From G020348385 sp964580235 (lineage in GTDB: Bacteria; Acidobacteriota; Aminicenantia; Aminicenantales; Aminicenantaceae), in contig CAZOJY010000033.1 of the NCBI GenBank assembly GCA_964580235.1, positions 1 to 29,467 of the forward strand: a DNA stretch of 29,467 nt. Direction: 5' to 3'. Below, piece by piece: positions 7,630 through 16,400 of this stretch. Made by a program: the position numbers and the translations under genes. The notes beneath the pieces are model-generated. The model saw only the letters and a program-made list of their open reading frames with translations, did not search any database and was not told the origin of the DNA. The number at the start of each line of letters is the position of its first letter. The first letter of the stretch is position 1.

Positions 7630-8904
7630 ATGAAAAGTCCCGATTTATCCACCAGACAAATCTTTTCTAGACGGGTTGTCATCACGGGTTTGGGTTTGGT
7701 TTCTCCTCTGGGTATAGGAAGGGAAAGGAATTGGAAGGCCTTGCGGGATGGGAAGAGCGGGATAGGCCCGATTACCAAATTTGATGTATCAGCGTTTTCC
7801 AGTCAGATGGCAGGAGAGATTAAAAATTTTGATCCTCTTGAATTCATGGATAAAAAAGAAGCCCGCAAGATGGACCCTTTTATCCAGTATGCGGTTGCTG
7901 CAGCATCGCAGGCTGTTGATGACTCGGGTATCAAAAAAGAGATTTTGGAGGGAAGCGGAACAGGTGTTTATGTCGGGTCCGGAATAGGGGGGATCGGGGC
8001 GATTGAAAATCAACACGAAATCTTGCGGACAAAAGGGCCAAGGCGTGTTTCTCCATTTTTTCTGATCTCTTCCATCATAAACGAAGCAGCGGGTCAGATT
8101 TCTATTAAATTCAAGGCTAAAGGACCGAATTCAGCGACAGCGACGGCATGTGCGACAGGCACACATGCTGTCGGGGATTCCTTCCGCATAATTGCAAGAG
8201 GGGATGCCGATATCATGCTTGCTGGAGGAGCAGAGGCCCCGATCACACCGCTAGGCCTGGCCGGCTTTTGTTCCATGCGAGCCCTTTCTTTGAGAAACGA
8301 TGAACCCCAAAAAGCCTCCCGGCCCTTTGATGCCCAGAGAGATGGATTTGTGATGGGAGAAGGGGCAGGCATTGTTGTTCTTGAAGAACTGAACGTGGCA
8401 TTGAAGAGAGGAGCTCGGATCTATGCAGAGATCGTTGGATATGGAATGAGTGGTGATGCTTACCATGTTTCAGCCCCCTGCATGGATGGAGAAGGGGCTT
8501 ATCAAGCGATGCGAAGAGCGCTGGAAGATGGGGGTGTGGCACCTGAGGAAATCGGGTACATCAATGCCCACGGCACTTCCACACCATACAATGATAAAAT
8601 CGAAACATTGGCTATAAAGAGGCTTTTCGGCAACCATGCACATAAGATAGGCATCAGCTCGACCAAATCTATGACGGGACATCTTTTGGGTGCAGCCGGA
8701 GGCTTTGAAACGGCGGCATCCGCATTGTGCTTAAAATACCAGATCATACCACCGACAATCAATTATGAGTTTCCGGATCCGGAGTGCGACCTAGATTATG
8801 TGCCGAATAAATCCCGGCCCGCCAGCATAGACTATGCCCTGAGCAACTCCTTTGGGTTCGGCGGGACAAACGGCGTATTGTTGTTCAAAAAGTTTGAAAA
8901 ATAG
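7630..8904 (+). CDS. fabF: 3-oxoacyl-ACP synthase II (FabF)
   Basis: 424 residues. It condenses malonyl-ACP with acyl-ACP. The thiolase-fold Cys-His-His triad is intact: C174 in ATACATGTHAVGD, H314 in INAHGTSTPYND and H351 in SMTGHLLGAAG. The family start RRVVITGLGLVSPLG begins at residue 14, so the ATG at 7630 gives an N-terminal tail of about 13 residues; no good ribosome binding site precedes it and no better start is visible. The gene is 16 bp after acpP and 11 bp before etfB. Confidence 0.96.
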   Translation: MKSPDLSTRQIFSRRVVITGLGLVSPLGIGRERNWKALRDGKSGIGPITKFDVSAFSSQMAGEIKNFDPLEFMDKKEARKMDPFIQYAVAAASQAVDDSGIKKEILEGSGTGVYVGSGIGGIGAIENQHEILRTKGPRRVSPFFLISSIINEAAGQISIKFKAKGPNSATATACATGTHAVGDSFRIIARGDADIMLAGGAEAPITPLGLAGFCSMRALSLRNDEPQKASRPFDAQRDGFVMGEGAGIVVLEELNVALKRGARIYAEIVGYGMSGDAYHVSAPCMDGEGAYQAMRRALEDGGVAPEEIGYINAHGTSTPYNDKIETLAIKRLFGNHAHKIGISSTKSMTGHLLGAAGGFETAASALCLKYQIIPPTINYEFPDPECDLDYVPNKSRPASIDYALSNSFGFGGTNGVLLFKKFEK

Positions 8905-8915
8905 AGGAGGAACCT

Positions 8916-9698
8916 ATGAATATATTTGTTTTTGTCAAGAGGGTTCCTGATACGGAATCAAAAATAAAAATAAACCACGAAACAAACAGCATAAACGAGG
9001 AAGGACTGAATTTTATCTTGAACCCGTATGATGAATATGCGGTTGAAGAGGCGCTCCAGATCAAAGAAGCAAAAGGAGGGAAGGTGACCGTTTTTTCGGT
9101 TGGCTTTGATGAAACGCAGACGATCTTGAAAAAATGTCTCGCCATGGGCGCCGATGAGGCTGTATTGATCAAGGATGATGTGGGCGAAACCTTTGATGCC
9201 TTACGGACCGCAAAAATCATTGCCCAGGTACTGAAGTCCAGATACTCCGAATATGACTTGCTCCTTTTTGGAAAACAATCTGTCGGAGCGGATAATGCAC
9301 AAGTTCCCTCAATGGTCGCTGCGATTTTGGATTTGCCGCAGGTGAACGTGGTGACGAAGCTGGAAATTGAAGGGAATACGGGCATGGCTTATAGAGAAAT
9401 CGAAGGAGCAGGGGAAAAAGTCGTCTTCACCCTGCCGGCCGTTATCAGCGCTCAGAAAGGACTGAACGAACCCCGATATGAGACACTGAAGGGTATCATG
9501 GCTGCCAAGAGGAAGGAAATTCCGGTCATTACGCTCGAAGAACTTGATTTTCAGCCCCATACTCTTGAGATACAGCTTGAATTGACAAAAATGGAAAGCC
9601 CTCATGCCAGAGAGGCAGGAAAGATCATTGAGGAGGAGCCGGAGGAAGCGGCAAAAAAACTGGCGGAGTATTTGCGCGAGGATGCTAAGGTGATTTGA
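8916..9698 (+). CDS. etfB: Electron transfer flavoprotein beta subunit
   Basis: 260 residues, typical EtfB. The N-terminus MNIFVFVKRVPDTESKIKI and the segment ILNPYDEYAVEEALQIKE are family hallmarks; GADEAVLIKDD and LLFGKQSVGADNAQVP fit the nucleotide-binding core. With EtfA it forms a heterodimer holding FAD and AMP (or two FADs in bifurcating forms) that accepts electrons from acyl-CoA dehydrogenases and related enzymes. It has a GAGGAGG site, follows fabF by 11 bp and precedes etfA by 10 bp, so it is transcribed with the fatty-acid genes. Whether it is a bifurcating type cannot be settled here. Confidence 0.95.
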   Translation: MNIFVFVKRVPDTESKIKINHETNSINEEGLNFILNPYDEYAVEEALQIKEAKGGKVTVFSVGFDETQTILKKCLAMGADEAVLIKDDVGETFDALRTAKIIAQVLKSRYSEYDLLLFGKQSVGADNAQVPSMVAAILDLPQVNVVTKLEIEGNTGMAYREIEGAGEKVVFTLPAVISAQKGLNEPRYETLKGIMAAKRKEIPVITLEELDFQPHTLEIQLELTKMESPHAREAGKIIEEEPEEAAKKLAEYLREDAKVI

Positions 9699-9708
9699 GA
9701 GGAGAAGC

Positions 9709-10689
9709 ATGATGATACTGGTTCACCTGGAATGTCGAGATGGCAAGATAAAAAAATCTTCTTTAGAAGTTCTCTCCGAGGCAAAACGACGAGGAGATGA
9801 GATGGGCCTGGAAACCTGCGCTGTTTGTGTAGGGCACCGCATTGATACGATTGCGCTAGAGGCGTTTCGGTATGGAGCCTCTAAGGTTTTTGCACTTGAA
9901 AATGCACTTCTCAACCAGTATTCTTCTTCCGGGTATACAAGGGCCCTGCTGTCCCTCACAGAGGAGATAAAGCCCGCTGTTATTCTGTTTGCAGCCACTT
10001 CCATGGGGAAAGATTTGTCCCCGCGGTTGGCGGCCAAACTGGGGGTGAGCCTGGCTTCGGATTGTACCCATGTTGCTGTCAAAGAGGGAAGGCTAGAAGT
10101 AGTGCGGCCGATATTTGCCGGTAAAGCCTTTGCCTCCTTCATGTTTAAATCAGCCCCTCAAATGGCAACTCTGAGAGCCAATGTGTTTCCTCTTGCCGAG
10201 CCTGTTGATAGCCAGGGAGAAACAGTAAAAAAAGAGGTTGTAATTTCTGAAGATCAAGTCAAGGATAAAGTTGCTGAGGTTATCAAGGCCGAAGGTGCTG
10301 ATCTGGATGTGACAGAAGCCGATATTGTGGTTTCAGGCGGCAGAGGATTAAAAGGTCCAGAAAATTTCGACCTTCTTCGAGACCTGATTTCAATTCTTCC
10401 CCATGCGGCTCTTGGGGCATCCCGCTCCGCTGTGGATGCCGAATGGATCGATCATCAACACCAAGTAGGCCAGACAGGAAAAACGGTTTCCCCGAATTTG
10501 TACATAGCTTTCGGAATTTCGGGAGCGATCCAGCATCTGGCAGGAATGTCCTCTTCCAAATTCATCGTAGCTGTGAATAAAGACCCGGATGCCCCGATCT
10601 TCAAGGTGGCGGATTTCGGGATCGTCGGAGACCTGTTCCAGGTCATTCCTCCCCTGAAAGAAGAGTTGAAAAAGATCCTTTCTGAATAG
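9709..10689 (+). CDS. etfA: Electron transfer flavoprotein alpha subunit
   Basis: 326 residues, normal for EtfA. The C-terminal FAD-binding half is clear: IVVSGGRGLKGPENF, ALGASRSAVDAEWI, QVGQTGKTVSPNLYIAFGIS, and NKDPDAPIFKVADFGIVGDL. The N-terminal half has the EtfA/B-like alpha/beta fold. It follows etfB with a GAGGAG site and ends the operon; the next gene faces it 12 bp away. I saw no clear hairpin terminator in that small gap. The usual partners (acyl-CoA dehydrogenase, ETF:quinone oxidoreductase) are not in the window. Confidence 0.96.
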   Translation: MMILVHLECRDGKIKKSSLEVLSEAKRRGDEMGLETCAVCVGHRIDTIALEAFRYGASKVFALENALLNQYSSSGYTRALLSLTEEIKPAVILFAATSMGKDLSPRLAAKLGVSLASDCTHVAVKEGRLEVVRPIFAGKAFASFMFKSAPQMATLRANVFPLAEPVDSQGETVKKEVVISEDQVKDKVAEVIKAEGADLDVTEADIVVSGGRGLKGPENFDLLRDLISILPHAALGASRSAVDAEWIDHQHQVGQTGKTVSPNLYIAFGISGAIQHLAGMSSSKFIVAVNKDPDAPIFKVADFGIVGDLFQVIPPLKEELKKILSE

Positions 10690-10701
10690 CCCCCCGCTTT
10701 T

Positions 10702-12822
10702 CTATTTCAGGCCTTCGCGTTCCAAGAAGGGATCAATTTTAGGCTCTGCTCCCCGGAAACGGAGGTAAAGCGTCATCGGCTCTTCGGTGCCACCTCTCTC
10801 CAGTATGTTTTTTCGGAAGGCAGCGGCCGTTTTTTGGTCGAAAAGGCTGGTTTCCTTGAAGGCTTGAAAAGCGTCAGCATCCAAGACCTCAGACCAGACA
10901 TAACTGTAATATCCGGCCGAATATCCACTTGCAAAGATGTGCTGGAAGTAAGTGCTGCGCCATCGGGGAATAATCTCCGGGATCAAGCCGATTTTGTCCA
11001 TCGATGCTTTCTCAAATGCAGCACAATCCATTTCTTTGGCCTCTGTCAAGGTATGCCAGTCCATATCCAGGAAGCAGGACGCCAGGTATTCGACATTCGC
11101 AAAACCCTGGTTAAAAGTTCCGGCCTTTTTTATTTTTGCGATCAGTTCATCTGGGATCGGTTCGTTGGTTTCGTAATGCCTGGCATAAGACTTGATGACG
11201 TCTGGATCAGAGGCCCAGTTTTCCATGATCTGGGAGGGAAGCTCTACAAAGTCGGTCGCCACATCCGTGCCCGAAAGAGTTTCGTACGTGCAATCAGAAA
11301 GGAGTCCATGAAGGGCGTGCCCAAATTCGTGGAAGAGAGCCAAGGCATCATCGAAACTTATGAGAGCCGGTTTGTCGGCCGTGGGTTTGGTAAAATTCCC
11401 AACGTTGACGATCACAGGACGTATATTTCTGCCATCTCTCCGGCGCTGTTTTCTGAAGGGGCTCATCCATGCGCCCTCCTGTTTGCTTGCGCGAGGAAAA
11501 TAGTCCACATACAGGACCCCGATGTGGGAGCCATCGGCATCTTTAACCTCAAAGACTCTGATATCTGCATGATATACGGGCATGTCCTCGAGTTCTTGGA
11601 AGGTGATTCCATAGAGTTTTGTGGCCACATCAAAGGCCCCCTGACGGACATTTTCCAGTTTGAAGTATGGCCTTAAGGCACTGTCATCAAGGTCATATTT
11701 GGCCTTCTTGACTTTTTCCGCATAAAACCACCAGTCCCAGGGCTGCAGTCGAAAATCTTTCCCTTCTTTTTCGATCATGGCCTGGAATTCTTGGGCCTCC
11801 CGCCTGGCTTTGGCCAGAGCGGGTTCCCACACCTGCTGGAGCAGCCTGTAGACATTGGCTGGGTTTTTTGCCATGTTTTCTTCCAGGATGAAATAGGCGT
11901 GGTTTTTGTAGCCCAAAAGTTGGGCCCTTTCAGCGCCCAGAGCGGCAATTCTCGAGGCCGTGGTTTTATTGTCGTACGCATTGTTATTATTGCCGAGATT
12001 GGCAAAGGCCTTAAATACTTTTTCCCGGAGCTCCCGTTTCTCGGAATACTGCAAAAAGGGAATAAAACTGGGCTTGTTCAGAGAAATCACCCATTTTCCC
12101 GCATGACCTTTTTCCTCGGCTGCTTCGGCGGCGGCCGAAATCACGGATTGGGGCAGTCCGGCCAAGTCGTCTTCTTCGAGAACCATAGCAAAGGCATTTG
12201 TCTCATCCAGGACGTTTTTAGCAAACTTTACGGAAAGAAGGGACAGTTCTTCATTGATTTCCCGGAACCTTGCTTTTTTCTCTTCGCTCAAGTTGGCGCC
12301 CCCCCGGACGAATCCCTTGTATGTCTTTTCCAGCAGCATACTTTTTTCGGGCGTCAGGTCAAGACTGTTTTTTTGTGCGTAGACGGATTTAATCCTTTGA
12401 AACAGACGTTCGTTGAGATTGATATCGTCACTGTGTTTAGCCAGGAGCGGTGCGATTTCTCGTTCGATTCGCTGAATTTCCTTGTTTGTGTTGGCTCCTG
12501 TCATATTCTGGAAAACGTTGTTCACTTTTGTCAAAAAGGCCCCGCTTAGGTCCAAAGATTCGATCGTGTTTTCGAAAGATGGCGGTTCACTGTTGTTTAT
12601 GATTGCCTCAATTTCTACTTTGTGCTGTTCTATAGCCTTTTTGTAAGCAGGCATGTAATGTTCTTCTTTGATCCTGTCAAATGGGGGGACGCCGAAGGGT
12701 GTGTTCCAATCTTCGAAGAACGGGTTTTGCAGGGCCGTTTCCGCAGATTTTTGTTCTGCAGGCTTAGAACAGGAGGCAAAAAGCATTCCCAGACACACAA
12801 AGTAGACGGCGAATTTTTTCAT
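10702..12822 (-). CDS. dcp: M3 family peptidyl-dipeptidase (Dcp-like), lipoprotein
   Basis: 706 residues, matching the Dcp branch of the M3 zinc metallopeptidases, which remove C-terminal dipeptides from oligopeptides. The zinc site HEFGH is at 498-502 within LFHEFGHALHGLLS, with the third ligand probably the Glu in DFVELPSQIMENW near 527. PVIVNVGNF and the C-terminal FASGYSAGYYSYVWSEVLDADAF are family marks. The N-terminus is a lipoprotein signal with lipobox LFASC (Cys18), so the enzyme should be anchored on the periplasmic side of a membrane, whereas E. coli Dcp has no such signal. AAGGAGA lies upstream of the ATG at 12822. It is a single gene facing the etf operon. Confidence 0.92.
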   Translation of the reverse strand: MKKFAVYFVCLGMLFASCSKPAEQKSAETALQNPFFEDWNTPFGVPPFDRIKEEHYMPAYKKAIEQHKVEIEAIINNSEPPSFENTIESLDLSGAFLTKVNNVFQNMTGANTNKEIQRIEREIAPLLAKHSDDINLNERLFQRIKSVYAQKNSLDLTPEKSMLLEKTYKGFVRGGANLSEEKKARFREINEELSLLSVKFAKNVLDETNAFAMVLEEDDLAGLPQSVISAAAEAAEEKGHAGKWVISLNKPSFIPFLQYSEKRELREKVFKAFANLGNNNNAYDNKTTASRIAALGAERAQLLGYKNHAYFILEENMAKNPANVYRLLQQVWEPALAKARREAQEFQAMIEKEGKDFRLQPWDWWFYAEKVKKAKYDLDDSALRPYFKLENVRQGAFDVATKLYGITFQELEDMPVYHADIRVFEVKDADGSHIGVLYVDYFPRASKQEGAWMSPFRKQRRRDGRNIRPVIVNVGNFTKPTADKPALISFDDALALFHEFGHALHGLLSDCTYETLSGTDVATDFVELPSQIMENWASDPDVIKSYARHYETNEPIPDELIAKIKKAGTFNQGFANVEYLASCFLDMDWHTLTEAKEMDCAAFEKASMDKIGLIPEIIPRWRSTYFQHIFASGYSAGYYSYVWSEVLDADAFQAFKETSLFDQKTAAAFRKNILERGGTEEPMTLYLRFRGAEPKIDPFLEREGLK

Positions 12823-12875
12823 TTTTTTTCTCCTTCGAAAAGAATTTTAGCCGAGATCGATTATGTGGACAGAAA

Positions 12876-12905
12876 AACATACCATATCATAAATTCCTCC
12901 GTCAA
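12876..12905 (-). promoter_or_regulatory. Candidate promoter of the M3 peptidase gene
   Basis: On the minus strand TTGACG (12900-12905), an 18-bp spacer and TATGTT (12876-12881). It gives a leader of roughly 45 nt to the ATG at 12822. The hexamers match five of six and four of six positions, so it is plausible but not certain. Confidence 0.4.
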
Positions 12906-12911
12906 TTTTTT

Positions 12912-13461
12912 GACATGGTGTGGATGCTCCTATTCCTTTCCCGCCTGAATTCTGGTGGATTCCTTATGAAAAAAATACGGTGTTGTTTACTGACGGATTG
13001 AGTACGAAATGGAGCGTGTATGATTTTGAAGGGAAACTGGCAAAAGAATTGACGACTCCCCTTTTTAAACCCAGGAAAGTGACAGAAAAGGACCTGGATG
13101 AGTGGCGCAAGAGATGGAAGGAAAATGCAGACAAAGATTGGTACGATCGATTTGGAATAGTTGTGGAAAAATACAAAAAATCTATATACGAAAAGATGCC
13201 AAACATTGATGGCCTTTCTCTAACTCCGGATGGAAATATCTTGGTTGCAGGGGAAGCCGCGAAGGAGTTGAATATGTGGATTATTGGCTCCTGGATAAAA
13301 AGGGAAAAATTTTGGTCCATGGATGCACAAACACAGCAGGATTGCACATTACGCGGAATTTCATTTTTTACGGGATGAGAGATAAGGACGGGAGTTTCCA
13401 GTTTTTTGCTCAAAAAAGGTCAGGTTCCGAAGCCCAAGATTTAAAAAATTTCCTGAAATGA
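12912..13461 (+). pseudogene. Remnant of a 6-bladed beta-propeller protein, truncated and frameshifted
   Basis: Two frames together read as one C-terminal fragment. Frame one (from 12912 after an in-frame TGA) gives FPPEFWWIPYEKNTVLFTDG, VYDFEGKLAKELTTPL and NIDGLSLTPDGNILVAG, which are NHL/beta-propeller-style blades. Near 13246-13262 the sense reading moves to another frame and continues as VEYVDYWLLDKKGKILVHG up to the TGA at 13459-13461. The 5' part, including any signal peptide and the earlier blades, is absent; the M3 peptidase gene and its promoter region occupy the preceding DNA. Secreted 6-bladed beta-propeller proteins of this kind are common in Aminicenantes, as far as I recall. 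I could not identify the intact parent. Confidence 0.7.
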
Positions 13462-13466
13462 AAACA

Positions 13467-16400
13467 TTATTTGTGAATGATTTCTGCCAATTCGACGGCT
13501 TTTCTAACCAGATGAGACCTGTCTTTTTTCAGCCTGGTCAGGACATTTTTGATTCTTGTGTCTTGAGGCAGTTGTGTTAATGCCCAAGTCGCAATGGCCC
13601 GGATGGAGTCAGGTTTTGTCTTGTGAAAGAGGGTAATCAGCGGCGCCTGTGCCGCCCGGATGAGGGCATCTGTGGCATCGTCCGAACGGAGGACTCCCAG
13701 GGTTCGACAGATATCTTGCTGAATAGGGATATTTTGTTCTTTTTCCCATAGGCTGGCAGGTTTTATGAATTCGAGGAGCAAAGGTGTGGCTTCGCGCATT
13801 TTTCGCTCCGCAAAAATGGGAATGACATCCCATTTTGTCTTTCCTGTCGCTCTCTCAAATATATCGAGAAAGACGGAAGCAACCTCTTTTCCAGGCATGG
13901 ACTGCAAAATGCTGAGGATCGATGGGATGGCATCGAGCGGACCGTTCAAGGCGATTTTGCGCAGCAAGGAAAGCAACCCGGGATTACCGGCAAAGACATC
14001 GCTCACGCGGATAACTTTATTGAGAGTAGCACAGCTCATTCCCACATGAATTTTCTGCAAAAACTCGTCTACGGCATTTTTCCCGGCTTTGTTTATGACT
14101 CCTGCCACGAGGCGTCGAATCTTATACGGGAGGTCGGATGTGATTGCCTTTAATCCGGCTTCAGCGAGTGCGGCAGGCGGCTGTGCGGCCATCAGGGCCG
14201 CCGCTTTGGCTCGAATTTCCGGGTTTTCTGAGCCGAGATCCTCAAATACAAATGTGATGTCTCCTTCCAATTCCTTCATCAGATCTAGATCGGGCTCTAC
14301 TCCCGGGTATATGAGCTCAAGGGGAGTGATGTGGTCCGCAGGAGAAGGAATTCTGCCTGATGTCTGAACGGATCTTGTCAGCTTTTCAATGTCCGATTGA
14401 TTCAGAATTTGCAGAAGCTTTTGAATATCCTGTTTGCTTATATCGCTGGTATGAAGAGCCTTTAGCAGTTCCTCCTTTTCTCTTGAAAACTGGTCCAACA
14501 TGTTTTTTAATTGTTTCATTTGGTCGTTGGCTGTCTGCATTGCTTTTGAAGGAGGAGTCGTTACAATTTGTTCTCCTTCGCTGTTTATAGTCTCTGCGAG
14601 GAGCTCTGGTTCACCGAGAACGATTTTGCGTTCACTTACCGCCACAAAAATCTTCCGATCAGGAAGAATGTTCGATATATTCAGTTGTTCCAATAATATG
14701 TCCCATTGACCGATCACATCTTCGGGAAGCCTCTTGAATATTTCAATAAAACGCACCGTTTCCTCTTGGGAAAGGCCTCGCATGAAAAGGACCCCCTGAA
14801 GGCCGAAGCTATTAAAAGTTGCATAGAGGTCTTGTGTCAAACGTGAGTCCTCTAAATAAGGAGGGAGAGGCTTACCGTTAAACAGGATTGTTTCCGGCGT
14901 CAGAGAAACAGAAAGCACCTCAGTCTTTTCAGCCAGAAATGGTGTGAGATGGTTCATGAACTGCTGCAGGGAATTCCTGACATTTTCATTTTCTTTGGGA
15001 TAGAGACGCAAATTTTGTATGGCAGATCTGAATGTTCTTCCTATCATCAGGGCTTCTGAAAGGGCCTCTGTTTCGAGGATTGACTCTTTTGCCACCGAAG
15101 CCGAATGAATCCTTTTTTTCAAGATATTCCGTGAACCTCTTGAGATGTGGACGGCGTTCATTTGGCTCTTTAGAGCAGAAAACATCTCTGCGGCCTTTGC
15201 CAGTTGGCCGGCATTATGAAAGTGATACGCCAGCCTTCCGACGATCTGTTCGGGAGCGTCAGCGGCATATTTTTTTTCGATTTTGGCTGCTTGGTCATGA
15301 TAATGACGACGTTCACCCATGCTCATGAGAGAATAAAAAGCGGAACGAATAATCCTGTGGGTAAAAACAAACTCTCCCGGGTTTAAACAGTCCTCAATCA
15401 GGAGATTCCTTTTTGCCTTGTTGAGTGTGTTCAAAACCTGTTGAAGTTTGAGTTTTGAAATTTCTGCAAGTTGCTGGGGATTGATCCTTTCCCCGAGAAT
15501 CGAGGCCATTTTGAACACATGAATCGCTTCTTTATCCATGTACTTAAGCCGCTCTTGGATCATGTTTTGGAGGTTTTTTGGGATATTTTTTGGTTTAACA
15601 GAGGAAAGGTCCCATTCCCCGTTTTTTGCAGAGATTTTGCCCTCCAGCAGGAGGTCAGAAAGAGCCTCCACTATGAAAAGCGGGTTTCCTGCAGAATTAT
15701 CCAAAAGGGCTGCGCCAGATTTTTGAGGCAGTTGTTTCCCCTCGAACAGGTTTGCCACCAGTTGCTGCACGTGTTCCGCCGCCAAAGGCTTAAGCTGAAA
15801 TTTTTGGATTTTCCCTACAGAGGTTAACTCCGGCATAGACTCGAAGAGGGAGAGGAGTTTTTCCTCGCCGGCTGTAAGGTCTGAGCAGCGAATGGTGGAG
15901 AGAAAACGCAGCCGGCCTCCTTTTTCCACGGGTCCGAATTGAGAACCAAACAATTGCAGGGATGGGGCATCGATTTGGTCGACATCGTCGAGCAGAACAG
16001 CTCCATCTCCAAATTCGCGAAGTATAAAAAAAACCTGGGTCAGCGCTTCAAAAAGAGCCATCCGGTCCACATGGCCGTTTTCCTCCGCCACCGTTGTGTC
16101 TTTGACATACCAGGAAGGAAGATAAGGTCTGAGAATGATCTTATACCTGTCATCGAGGCTGGAAAATATATGGTCAGAAATAGAAGGCTGACGTTCAAAA
16201 AGATTGCCCAGAGCAGCGAATACTGCGCCGTAAAGATCGCTTTGCCAGTAGGGGTATCCTTTTGTGGAAAGAGTGAATGCCAGCTTTTCTTGAGATATTT
16301 TTTGGGCGAGCCTTAAGAGCCGCGTTTTCCCCTCTCCTTCACTCCCGAGAAGCACCGGAAATGATTCGGAGCTGCCTTTTGTGGAAAGATGATTTTCCAG

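Noticed and set aside
10834..11676. Plus-strand ORF of 280 codons opposite the M3 peptidase
   Set aside because: Antisense to conserved catalytic sequence of the peptidase; no family resemblance.
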